Shown: piece by piece, positions 1 to 6,644 of the stretch
Numbering within the stretch: the stretch's first letter is position 1
Layout: the number at the start of each line of letters is the position of its first letter
Origin: Chloroflexi bacterium RBG_13_51_18
GTDB lineage: Bacteria > Chloroflexota > Dehalococcoidia > Dehalococcoidales > RBG-16-60-22
Direction of reading: 5' to 3'
Assembly (NCBI GenBank): GCA_001796495.1
Contig: MGMR01000106.1
Span: 11,049-21,978, forward strand
Length of the DNA stretch: 10,930 nucleotides
The notes under the pieces: model-generated
What the model saw: only the letters and a program-made list of their open reading frames with translations
What the model was told of the DNA's origin: nothing
The model's database searches: none
Made by a program: the position numbers and the translations under genes

Positions 1-518
1 TCAATGAGAATAGAGTTAGCTTCTTTGGAGAGTCTCGCCAGCGCTAGTGGTTTAATATCCATGAGGTAGGGTTTATACCCGGCATGATTGACTACTCTTA
101 TGACCATATCTGCCATTTCACGCGGCAATGCAACCAAGTAGGCGTAGATTTTATCACCAATTGTAGAGATAATTTGCCAGGAAAGATACAACTGATCCAC
201 AGGCATAGGTAAGACCCGTTGAGCTTCTCTGGTTATAGCTTCCTTGAGCATCGGCCTGGGCAGTTCCGGTAAAATAAGGGGTCGCGTTAAACAATGGAGT
301 CCGCTTAAGCCGAGTATCAGCTTTCTGGAGCTTACTTTATTGGACTTGAGGAAGCTTTTAATTTTTTGTGAGAGTTGTGTTTCCTTTTCTTTAGTATCAA
401 TATCAGCCAGACTCATGTCCAGCGGCGTTTCAGCCAACTTCGCGACACGTTTGCCACGCGTGACCATTAATCTCATGCTGACGTCATCGATATATAATGA
501 AACGATGCTACCCGGCAT
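1..518 (-). CDS. pilM: Type IV pilus assembly protein PilM, partial (N-terminal 172 residues)
   Basis: This is the N-terminal half of a PilM-like actin-fold protein; the reading frame stays open to the left edge. PilM is a cytoplasmic protein that binds the N-terminal tail of PilN and links the pilus alignment complex to the PilB/PilC motor. The best family match is residues 66-117: a beta strand with LILGLSG, then LTRPLILPELP, then KEAITREAQRVLPMPVDQLYLSWQ, the usual PilM order of a 'P-x-M/L-x-x-x-E-A-I-x-x-E-A-x-x-x-L-P-x-P' helix. The ATG at 518 lies 2 nt after the stop of the preceding gene and has GGTGAG about 7 nt upstream, so the two are probably translationally coupled. The N-terminal motif expected as D-I-G-S-x-x-x-K reads YIDDVSMR at residues 9-16, so the nucleotide-binding loop looks degenerate. 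Identification as PilM-like is fairly secure; ATP binding is doubtful. Confidence 0.82.
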   Translation of the reverse strand, partial: MPGSIVSLYIDDVSMRLMVTRGKRVAKLAETPLDMSLADIDTKEKETQLSQKIKSFLKSNKVSSRKLILGLSGLHCLTRPLILPELPRPMLKEAITREAQRVLPMPVDQLYLSWQIISTIGDKIYAYLVALPREMADMVIRVVNHAGYKPYLMDIKPLALARLSKEANSILI

Positions 519-520
519 TG

Positions 521-1087
521 CTACTCACCTTCATAAGTGTACGCGACCATTAAGATATTTGCCGTGGTGCCGCCTTCGGCGGTGGCGCTTTCAATCTTTA
601 TCTGGGCTGATAAAACAAACCCGGTGGCGAAATTATTATTCAGACCATGAATGAAATCGATAACATGGGATAAATCCCCGATTACTTCTGCATTGATCGT
701 AATTAATAAACATGAAACACCGTCATAAATTTCTGTCTGGTTTTTAGTTGTACTGATACTGTTTACTATAATTTCGTGATATTCGGCAATCTGGTAGAAC
801 TTATCTACTACATCAACACTGATAACGGTCTGCAGAAGTCTGATTTTTGCTTCTTCAAGCTGACTTTCGGTATCACCAAGCTGTTCCCGGAGTTCAGCCA
901 GCTGCAACTGATATGGTTGGAGGTCCATATTGTTCAACCTTGCTTCTGATAAAGTCAGGGCTTCAGTTAGGCTTTCCTGTTCTGAAGTCTGACCATAACG
1001 CGTTATACCGAGACCAGACAGCACGACGATAAAGGCACCGGTGGCCAGAATCAATAGTGCGGTCTTACTTAATTTAAAACCTTTCAT
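521..1087 (-). CDS. PilO-like inner-membrane pilus assembly protein
   Basis: This is a 188-residue bitopic protein. Residues 1-8 are a short basic cytoplasmic tail (MKGFKLSK), about 9-28 are one hydrophobic membrane segment, and about 33-87 are rich in Glu, Gln and Leu with the heptad look of a coiled coil. Residues 90-188 look like a small alpha/beta domain. This is the architecture of PilO (and PilN or GspM) proteins, which form the periplasmic ring connecting PilM to the outer parts of the pilus machine. Position between pilC and pilM supports the pilus role more than sequence motifs do, because the family is poorly conserved. The start at 1087 has no good Shine-Dalgarno sequence, and it lies 26 nt after the pilC stop. 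It could also be a PilN-type protein; a separate PilN may lie beyond the left edge. Confidence 0.62.
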   Translation of the reverse strand: MKGFKLSKTALLILATGAFIVVLSGLGITRYGQTSEQESLTEALTLSEARLNNMDLQPYQLQLAELREQLGDTESQLEEAKIRLLQTVISVDVVDKFYQIAEYHEIIVNSISTTKNQTEIYDGVSCLLITINAEVIGDLSHVIDFIHGLNNNFATGFVLSAQIKIESATAEGGTTANILMVAYTYEGE

Positions 1088-1113
1088 AATTACATATGCC
1101 TATCATCACGAGT

Positions 1114-2322
1114 TTAAAAAGCCTGCCCGTACATAGAATACATGGCCGAAACCATGGACAATGCGATAACGCCAACGATGCCTGCAATGACAATGGTCAT
1201 CATAGGCTGAATCATGGCAATCAGGGACTTAGTTTTGTCCTGGGCTTCAGCTTCATAGTTATTGGCAACTGCCTGCAGTGAAGAATCAAGGTTGCCTGTT
1301 TCTTCACCGACTTTTACCATCTGGACCATCATTGGTAAAAATATCTTATTTTTTTGCATCGGTTTAGCCAGTCCCTCACCTTTAAGCATATCCGTCTGCA
1401 CGGCATGTAGAGCCTGCGCCATGACACGATTACTGCATCCCTGGATAACCAGCGGCATGATTTCTGTAAGCGGCAGACCGGCTGTGTATAAAAGGGAGAT
1501 ACTTCGAGAACAGCGGGCAAGTTCATTAAGGTGTTTTACCCTGCCCAGCTGCGGAACACGCAGCATGATTTTATCAAGGGTATACTTACCGTCTACCGTC
1601 CTGAAATAGGCAAAAGACGTCGCAACGGCGATTAAAATACTAAGTATTATAATCATAAAGTTCTCTCGCAGGATGGTGGATAAATCCAGCATCATTTGAG
1701 TGATAGCGGGCAGTTCAGCACCTAAATCGGCATAGAACCCGGAGAAAGCCGGTATCACAAAAAACATAAGCACACCGACGACAACAGCAGTGACAAGTAA
1801 AGCAATAGCCGGGTACATCAGCGCTCCCTTGATACCTTTTTTAGTTGCGATTTCCTTTTCCATATAGTCGGCGATCTGGCGCAGCATCGTCTCAAGGCTG
1901 CCAGTCTGCTCACCAATACTCAATGAGCGGCAAGCCAGAATAGGGAATACTTCCGGGTGGCGGCTCATAGCTGTAGAAAGCTGATTACCAGCTCTGATAT
2001 CAGCGATAACTTCGGAGACGACCTTTTTTAAGGTCCGGTTGGTGATTTGTTCCTGCATCAGTTCGAACGAGGTAACGATATTCACGCCGGAATCGAGTAG
2101 TAAAGCCAGCTGGCGGAACAGCATAATAACTTCGGTGGGTTTGACGGGGAATAGTTGCGCGGTAAGTTTTCCCAGACTTAAAAAAGGCACGAAAGGATGC
2201 AGGTTTATCAGTCGATACCCGGCCACCCCCAGCATCTCGGCGATGGCATCTTCGCTTATGGCTGTCAGTTTACCCCTGACGATTTCACCCGATTCACTAC
2301 AAGCAACGTATTGATAAAGCAT
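1114..2322 (-). CDS. pilC: Type IV pilus inner-membrane platform protein PilC
   Basis: This 402-residue protein has the full length and architecture of the PilC/GspF family, the polytopic platform that PilB is thought to rotate to insert pilin subunits. Two related cytoplasmic T2SSF domains are visible. The first (about residues 66-189) contains MLFRQLALLLDSGVNIVTSFE and SIGEQTGSLETML. The second (about 268-390) contains RCSRSISLLYTAGLPLTE and KVGEETGNLDSSL. Membrane segments are at about 170-192, 222-240 and 368-393. The GEQTG and GEETG repeats are hallmarks of the family. The N-terminal YQYVACSESGEIVRGKL strand segment is also typical. The ATG at 2322 follows a GGAGATGG ribosome-binding region. 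It lies 47 nt after the pilB stop and is probably cotranscribed with it. I see no truncation. Confidence 0.93.
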   Translation of the reverse strand: MLYQYVACSESGEIVRGKLTAISEDAIAEMLGVAGYRLINLHPFVPFLSLGKLTAQLFPVKPTEVIMLFRQLALLLDSGVNIVTSFELMQEQITNRTLKKVVSEVIADIRAGNQLSTAMSRHPEVFPILACRSLSIGEQTGSLETMLRQIADYMEKEIATKKGIKGALMYPAIALLVTAVVVGVLMFFVIPAFSGFYADLGAELPAITQMMLDLSTILRENFMIIILSILIAVATSFAYFRTVDGKYTLDKIMLRVPQLGRVKHLNELARCSRSISLLYTAGLPLTEIMPLVIQGCSNRVMAQALHAVQTDMLKGEGLAKPMQKNKIFLPMMVQMVKVGEETGNLDSSLQAVANNYEAEAQDKTKSLIAMIQPMMTIVIAGIVGVIALSMVSAMYSMYGQAF

Positions 2323-2369
2323 TCCATCTCCACTGCTTTTTATAGGAACATGGGGAATAGTTCTTCAGG

Positions 2370-3887
2370 CTAGGCGACTGTATAAGCATTACGCAGTATC
2401 TCGGCCGGAGTGGTAACATTTCTTTTGACCTTTTCCAGGCCATCCTTGACTAAAGTGACCATACCTTCTTTAATAGCTTGCGTACGTAATTCTTCAGACG
2501 AAGCTCCTTTCAAAAGCAGCGTTTTGATATTTTCGCTATTGTTGAGGATTTCAAATATGCCCGTCCTGCCCCGATAGCCGCTGTTAGAACATGATTTGCA
2601 GCCGGCTCCTTGAATGAATTCGGTTTTTTCCTCGCCCATTTCCTGGGCATAGATCAATGTCTCTTCCGGAGATGCTTTTACAGGGCGTGCGCAATGAGGG
2701 CATATACGGCGCACCATCCGCTGGGCGACAACCCCGATAAGAGCCGAAGATACCAGGAAGGGCTCTACTCCGAGGTCAAGAAGGCGCAATACCACGCCCA
2801 CGGAATCATTAGCGTGGATAGATGATAGCACCAGGTGGCCGGTGAGAGCCGACTGGATAGCGATATTAGCCGTTTCAGCATCACGGATTTCTCCTATTAA
2901 AATTACATCGGGGTCGAGGCGGAGTATTGACCTTAGGCCGCTGGCAAAGGTGATGCCGGCGCGTACATTGACCTGTATCTGGTTGATATTTGAAAACCGG
3001 TACTCAACGGGGTCCTCAACTGTGATAATATTGCGCGAGGTCTGGTCGAGGGTGTTTAGTGAAGCGTATAGCGTGGTGGTTTTGCCGGCGCCGGTGGGTC
3101 CGCTGACCAGGATTACACCATAAGGCACTTTTATCATGTTTTCATACTTGCTTAAGCTGGAAGGTAAAAAACCCAGTTCGGACAAATTCAAGGTAGCCCT
3201 TGATTTATCCAGGAGACGCAAAACGGCCATCTCTCCACATACCGTGGCGATAATAGCGACCCGAATGTCAATCAACCTCCCCTTGGCTTTTATGGAGAAC
3301 TGGCCATCCTGCGGACGATGGTGGTCAGCGATATTCATATTTGCCATGATTTTAATCCTGGAGATAAGCTGTGTGAGGGTGGTCAGGGGTAAAGAAAACA
3401 TCTCATGCAGCGTGCCATCGATGCGGTAGCGAACATGTAGTTTGTCTTCGCCGGGGTGAAGGTGGATATCAGAAGCTCTGGCTTTAACCGCTTCATCTAT
3501 AATAAGAGATAAAGCCTGTGCTACCGGAGCCTCTGTATTGGGGTCGGCAAAAAGCTGCTTATCTACTTTAATATCCTGGGACAGTGTGATATTAGATATT
3601 TGTCTTTCAATCTCTTCGTAATTCTTATAATTAAAGTCGATAGCTTCAAGCACTTCTTCCGGCGTGGCGGCTTCAGGCTCGATGCGCATCTGGCTCCAGC
3701 TGGCTAAAGCCTCCAGTGCTAAAATATCGGAGGGATTGGCCATTGCCACACGCAATATATTGCCTTCTATAGCTACGGGTATGGCGATATACTTGCGGGC
3801 GAGTGTTTCCGGAAGAAGACGCAGGGCTTCCGGCTCGGGTGATTTTTTCCGCAGGATATTCTTGATTTCTTCAATAGGTGAGCTCAT
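2370..3887 (-). CDS. pilB: Type IV pilus assembly ATPase PilB
   Basis: This 505-residue hexameric motor ATPase powers pilus extension from the cytoplasmic face of the membrane. Residues about 20-90 form a T2SSE N-terminal domain (LLPETLARKYIAIPVAIEG), and about 115-500 the secretion ATPase core. Key motifs are the Walker A GPTGAGKT at 263-270, the Asp box around EDPVEY at 291-296, the Walker B LRLDPDVILIGEIRD at 322-336, and the His box TGHLVLSSIHAND at 349-361. A CxxC pair at C396/C399 and another at C430/C433 make the tetracysteine zinc motif typical of PilB and GspE rather than of the retraction ATPase PilT. Length and N-terminal domain also argue against PilT. It is the first gene of the leftward operon, and a strong promoter-like sequence lies immediately upstream, which would leave a very short leader. 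Confidence 0.95.
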   Translation of the reverse strand: MSSPIEEIKNILRKKSPEPEALRLLPETLARKYIAIPVAIEGNILRVAMANPSDILALEALASWSQMRIEPEAATPEEVLEAIDFNYKNYEEIERQISNITLSQDIKVDKQLFADPNTEAPVAQALSLIIDEAVKARASDIHLHPGEDKLHVRYRIDGTLHEMFSLPLTTLTQLISRIKIMANMNIADHHRPQDGQFSIKAKGRLIDIRVAIIATVCGEMAVLRLLDKSRATLNLSELGFLPSSLSKYENMIKVPYGVILVSGPTGAGKTTTLYASLNTLDQTSRNIITVEDPVEYRFSNINQIQVNVRAGITFASGLRSILRLDPDVILIGEIRDAETANIAIQSALTGHLVLSSIHANDSVGVVLRLLDLGVEPFLVSSALIGVVAQRMVRRICPHCARPVKASPEETLIYAQEMGEEKTEFIQGAGCKSCSNSGYRGRTGIFEILNNSENIKTLLLKGASSEELRTQAIKEGMVTLVKDGLEKVKRNVTTPAEILRNAYTVA

Positions 3888-3901
3888 AAAAAGACTGCCC
3901 T

Positions 3902-3930
3902 TTTATATCTAAATGTACACCCTACGTTAA
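3902..3930 (-). promoter_or_regulatory. Likely sigma-70 promoter for the pilB operon
   Basis: On the minus strand, TTAACG (3930-3925) is separated by exactly 17 bp from TATAAA (3907-3902), a good match to the vegetative consensus. The predicted start is near 3895-3896, only about 8 nt before the pilB ATG at 3887, so the transcript would be almost leaderless. A second -10-like TATAAG at 3940-3935 could drive a longer leader that includes the AAGGG at 3902-3898, but its -35 is weak. Prediction from sequence only. Confidence 0.5.
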
Positions 3931-3951
3931 CCATCTTATATGTCTTTCGTC

Positions 3952-4006
3952 ACTGGTACAATAGCTTGTTGGTAATAGCTAATATGTAAGGTACTGGTAC
4001 TGGTGA
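3952..4006. repeat. ACTGGTAC direct repeats in the pilB/xer divergent region
   Basis: ACTGGTAC occurs at 3952-3959 and again at 3993-4000, and the second copy overlaps a third imperfect copy, ACTGGTGA, at 3999-4006. The core GTAC is a palindrome and occurs five times between 3915 and 4044 (starting at 3915, 3956, 3991, 3997 and 4041). This clustering in a non-coding region between divergent operons could mark an operator, but no known regulator is recognised from the motif. Confidence 0.3.
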
Positions 4007-4081
4007 GGGCTTCAAATAAATCAAAGGTATACGTATGTGGGTACACGGTATATAATTTGAAGAATGTGGACGGAGACTTTT

Positions 4082-4107
4082 TTATGTTAAAATATTATGT
4101 TAAAATA
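4082..4107 (+). repeat. Exact 13-bp tandem repeat upstream of the xer gene
   Basis: The unit TTATGTTAAAATA is repeated perfectly head to tail, at 4082-4094 and 4095-4107, ending 55 nt before the recombinase start codon. The first ten bases, TTATGTTAAA, equal the start of the right-hand (XerD-side) arm of Escherichia coli dif as I recall it (TTATGTTAAAT). No partner arm in inverted orientation with a 6-bp centre is present, so this is not a complete dif site. Each unit also contains an extended -10 promoter element. Confidence 0.75.
4085..4106 (+). promoter_or_regulatory. Possible tandem extended -10 promoters for the xer gene
   Basis: Each repeat unit contains TGTTAAAAT, an extended -10 (TG, one base, TAAAAT): TG at 4085-4086 with TAAAAT at 4088-4093, and TG at 4098-4099 with TAAAAT at 4101-4106. 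No good -35 lies at 16-18 bp, which extended -10 promoters can tolerate. A perfect TATAAT also lies at 4051-4056 but without a convincing -35. Initiation near 4100 or 4113 would give a leader of about 50-60 nt. Confidence 0.35.
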
Positions 4108-4162
4108 GTAGCGAAAGTCATAAATGTAGCACCGGCGTTTACTCCGGATACGAGGAGAATTT

Positions 4163-5062
4163 ATGAAACAACCTATCGAAAATTTCCTGCACTACCTGGC
4201 AGTTGAAAAAGGATATTCAGAACACACCATTTCCGCTTATCATAACGACCTAACGCAACTGGTGGAATTCGTGAATAGTAACACCTCTGCAACTTCATGG
4301 ATAAATTTTAACAGGCAAACGATGTTGAGCTATATGCTTCATCTTAAAGAAAGAGGTTATGTAGCTACGACGATTGCCCGTAAGGTAGCGGCCGCGAGGT
4401 CTTTCTTTGGCTTTATGGTAGCGGAAGGGCTGATTAAAACCGACCCCACAGAAAATATGAGTTCGCCCAGCGTGGGTAAGGCCCTACCCAAGCCGATACC
4501 GATTAACCAGGTACGCCTGCTGCTGGAACAACCCGCCAAACTATCCACTGCGGAAGCTAAACGCGACGGGGCTATGCTGGAACTGCTGTATGCCAGCGGC
4601 ATGAGAATAAGCGAATTGGTGGCGTTGAACCTGGGAGATGTCAATACCCAGGGGAATTACTTCGTGCGGTGTTTCGGCAAGGGCAGGAAAGAACGAATAA
4701 TTCCTCTTTATGAGAAAATAGCCGCGACGGTAAAGAAATACGTGGACGAAGATAGACCCAAATTGGCCCACGGCAAGAAAGAAACAGCCTTATTTCTTAA
4801 TGCCCGGGGGGAAAGACTTACCCGACAGGGATTTTGGCAGAAACTAAAGGAATATGCAAAAATGGCCGGGCTGAGTTCTAAAATCAGTCCTCATACACTG
4901 CGGCACAGCTTTGCGACACACATGCTTAGCGGTGGGGCCGACTTGAGGTCAGTGCAGGAATTACTGGGACATGCCAATATATCAACCACACAGGTTTATA
5001 CTCACCTGACAACCGACCAGGTACGCCGCACTTATGATAAATCGCATCCCAGAGCTAAATAG
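4163..5062 (+). CDS. xerC: Xer-type tyrosine recombinase (XerC/XerD)
   Basis: This 299-residue site-specific recombinase matches the length of chromosomal Xer proteins, which resolve chromosome dimers at dif with FtsK. Residues about 1-90 form the SAM-like core-binding domain, with the typical GYSEHTISAYHNDL and ARKVAAARSFFGFM. The catalytic domain shows the full set: R148 in ASGMRISEL, K173 in FGKGRKERIIPL, H244 and R247 in HTLRHSFATH, H270 in LLGHANISTTQ, and the nucleophile Y279 in QVYTH. The C-terminus, YDKSHPRAK, is XerC-like, whereas HTLRHS and GGADLR are more XerD-like, so I cannot tell C from D by eye. The ATG at 4163 has GAGGAGA 6 nt upstream. There are no phage or integron genes nearby, which supports a chromosomal Xer role rather than a mobile integrase. 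It heads a close-packed rightward gene group. Confidence 0.9.
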   Translation: MKQPIENFLHYLAVEKGYSEHTISAYHNDLTQLVEFVNSNTSATSWINFNRQTMLSYMLHLKERGYVATTIARKVAAARSFFGFMVAEGLIKTDPTENMSSPSVGKALPKPIPINQVRLLLEQPAKLSTAEAKRDGAMLELLYASGMRISELVALNLGDVNTQGNYFVRCFGKGRKERIIPLYEKIAATVKKYVDEDRPKLAHGKKETALFLNARGERLTRQGFWQKLKEYAKMAGLSSKISPHTLRHSFATHMLSGGADLRSVQELLGHANISTTQVYTHLTTDQVRRTYDKSHPRAK

Positions 5063-5082
5063 TCTGTTCAGGAGGTAAACGA

Positions 5083-5379
5083 TTGCCAGCTAAATCTAAA
5101 CACGGCAGGGGCAAGCAACGTCACGGAAAGAAAAAAAGCAAGTTCAGACAGGCGCCGGCAGTTGCCGGTTTACCGCAAGAAACCTCCAGTAGTATAACGA
5201 AACCGGAAGCACCTTTGAGTACTGCCCCGGTAGTAAAAACGCAAGTCCAGAAAAAGGCAGCAGCTTCAGCGGCGCTGCCTCTCCATTATGAATTTATCAG
5301 CGGCGATTTAAAGAGGATAGGCATCCTTACAGGAATAATCATAGTCTTATTGATTGTGGCATATTATATTTTTTCCTAG
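5083..5379 (+). CDS. Small basic protein with a C-terminal membrane anchor, function unknown
   Basis: I do not recognise this 98-residue protein. Residues 1-22 are strikingly basic (Lys, Arg, His and Gly, e.g. KSKHGRGKQRHGKKKSK). Residues about 23-66 are a low-complexity linker rich in Ala, Pro, Ser and Thr, and residues about 79-97 are one strongly hydrophobic segment at the very C-terminus. It should therefore be a tail-anchored membrane protein with a cationic cytoplasmic head that could bind nucleic acid or lipid; that role is inference. The start is TTG at 5083, chosen because a perfect AGGAGG lies at 5070-5075, 7 nt upstream, and because translation then begins with the compact basic head. 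It lies 20 nt after the recombinase stop and 14 nt before the methyltransferase start, so it is probably cotranscribed with both. Confidence 0.72.
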   Translation: MPAKSKHGRGKQRHGKKKSKFRQAPAVAGLPQETSSSITKPEAPLSTAPVVKTQVQKKAAASAALPLHYEFISGDLKRIGILTGIIIVLLIVAYYIFS

Positions 5380-5393
5380 TTTCGATAGTTTCT

Positions 5394-6032
5394 ATGAAGG
5401 ACTATGAGACGGCGAGAGCCGGATTGATCAAGCAACTCGAAGCTGAAATAAAAGAGAAGCGGGTCTTGGCTGCTATGGCGCGTATACCACGAGAGAAATT
5501 CGTACCAAAGGAAAGCAGCCACCTTGCATATGAAGATGGACCGCTGCCAATCGGCTGGGAACAGACAATTTCCCAGCCTTATATTATTGCACTGATGACG
5601 GAAGCGTTGGAACTCAAGGGGGATGAGAAGGTGCTGGAGATAGGCACAGGCAGCGGCTATCAGACAGCTATCCTTGCGGAACTGTCCAAAACCGTCATTT
5701 CAGTTGAACGTGTCCCCGCACTTGCGGAGTCTGCACAGAGAGTTCTGAACAGTCTGGGATATAAAAATATCGAGATACACATGGCTAAAGATACATTAGG
5801 CTGGCCGGAAATGGCACCATACGATGCAATTATGGTTACGGCTGGCGCTCCTGATATCCCTGACGATCTGCTGGTACAACTGGCTATCGGCGGGCGTATG
5901 GTGATACCAGCAGGCCCGCGTCATGTCCAGGAGCTTTATAGAGTAACCAGACTAAAAGATCAGAACCGTGTTGAGAAGCTCGGGGGCTGCCGCTTTGTTG
6001 CTCTCATAGGCAAAGGCGCCTGGGAGAATTAA
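5394..6032 (+). CDS. pcm: Protein-L-isoaspartate O-methyltransferase
   Basis: This 212-residue cytosolic enzyme of the PIMT family transfers a methyl group from S-adenosylmethionine to L-isoaspartyl residues in aged proteins and so starts their repair. Length fits the family. Visible motifs are RIPREKFVP (31-38), GWEQTISQPYIIALM (54-68, the substrate-side segment), the SAM-binding motif I VLEIGTGSGYQTA (80-92), SVER (103-106), WPEMAPYDAIMVTAGAP (137-153) and the C-terminal RFVALIGKGAW (200-210). One oddity is that the usual GDG triplet before GW reads AKD (131-133). The ATG at 5394 has no clear ribosome-binding site, so translation may be coupled to the small gene 14 nt upstream. The start fits the usual N-terminal helix of the family. 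Confidence 0.9.
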   Translation: MKDYETARAGLIKQLEAEIKEKRVLAAMARIPREKFVPKESSHLAYEDGPLPIGWEQTISQPYIIALMTEALELKGDEKVLEIGTGSGYQTAILAELSKTVISVERVPALAESAQRVLNSLGYKNIEIHMAKDTLGWPEMAPYDAIMVTAGAPDIPDDLLVQLAIGGRMVIPAGPRHVQELYRVTRLKDQNRVEKLGGCRFVALIGKGAWEN

Positions 6033-6058
6033 ATCTGTATTAGATACGGAGGGTGATA

Positions 6059-6631
6059 ATGGATATCTTTGAAGCTATAAAAAACAGAAGAAGCATCAGG
6101 CATTACAAGTCCGACCCAATCGACGATAAAGTTATTCAAACTGTCCTCGAGGCGGCCCACTGGGCGCCTTCCTGGGGCAATGCACAGTGCTGGCGATTTA
6201 TTGTTGTACGGGACAAGAAAATAAAATCCGAAGTCGCTGATACTCTTTTCAAAGTAACTGTTGATAACGAGAAGGTTGAGAACGCCGCCGCCGGATCCAT
6301 GAAGCAAGCGCCGGTCTTAATTGTGGTTTGTGCTGAAACTGGAAAGGCAGGCTGTAATGAAGAAGGCGTTCCTGTCACCAATAAAGGCGGCTACTGGTTT
6401 ATGTTCGATATAGCTCTGGCAGTACAGAACTTGCTTCTGGCGGCTTATGCCGTAGGGTTAGGAACGGTAATTGTCGGCGGTTTTGATGCAGATAAAGTAG
6501 CGCAAATCCTGAATATGCCTAAAGAGTATACCGTAGTGACTATGACGCCGCTGGGTGTGCCCGATAGCAAGGGGCAGGTATCACCCCGCAAAAAGCTTTC
6601 CGAAGTGATGTACTACGAAAAATTTAAATAG
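6059..6631 (+). CDS. Nitroreductase-family FMN oxidoreductase, copy 1
   Basis: This 190-residue protein belongs to the nitroreductase superfamily, FMN enzymes that normally act as homodimers and reduce nitro, quinone or other electron-poor substrates with NAD(P)H. Motifs seen are the N-terminal FMN-phosphate signature RRSIRHY (10-16), WAPSWGNAQCWRFIVVRD (35-52), FDIALAVQNLLLAAYAVGLGTVIVGGF (116-142) and the C-terminal GVPDSKGQVSPRKKLSEV (167-183), all in the usual order. The ATG at 6059 is preferred over an in-frame GTG at 6053, because the GGAGG at 6048-6052 overlaps the region needed for ribosome binding and because MDIFEAIKNRRS aligns exactly with the start of the next gene. The true substrate cannot be read from sequence. 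It lies 26 nt after pcm. Confidence 0.88.
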   Translation: MDIFEAIKNRRSIRHYKSDPIDDKVIQTVLEAAHWAPSWGNAQCWRFIVVRDKKIKSEVADTLFKVTVDNEKVENAAAGSMKQAPVLIVVCAETGKAGCNEEGVPVTNKGGYWFMFDIALAVQNLLLAAYAVGLGTVIVGGFDADKVAQILNMPKEYTVVTMTPLGVPDSKGQVSPRKKLSEVMYYEKFK

Positions 6632-6644
6632 ACAGGAAGATTAA

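Noticed and set aside
2370..3887. PilT retraction ATPase or GspE instead of PilB
   Set aside because: The N-terminal T2SSE domain and tetracysteine motif exclude PilT, and the neighbouring pilM favours the type IV pilus over type II secretion.
4065..4129. A complete dif site next to the xer gene
   Set aside because: TTATGTTAAA arms are present only as direct repeats. No inverted CATAA-type arm lies at the required 6-bp spacing; a CATAA at 4119-4123 has no matching right arm after it.
4003..4206. Open frame of 67 codons upstream of and overlapping the xer gene
   Set aside because: It starts at a GTG without a ribosome-binding site, runs through the promoter and repeat region, overlaps the recombinase start and has no recognisable protein character.
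4163..5062. Phage or integron integrase marking a mobile element
   Set aside because: Length and motifs fit chromosomal XerC/XerD. No tRNA gene, attachment repeats, gene cassettes or phage genes are nearby.
6053..6058. GTG start for the first nitroreductase
   Set aside because: It overlaps the Shine-Dalgarno sequence; the ATG at 6059 has correct spacing and aligns with the paralogue's start.
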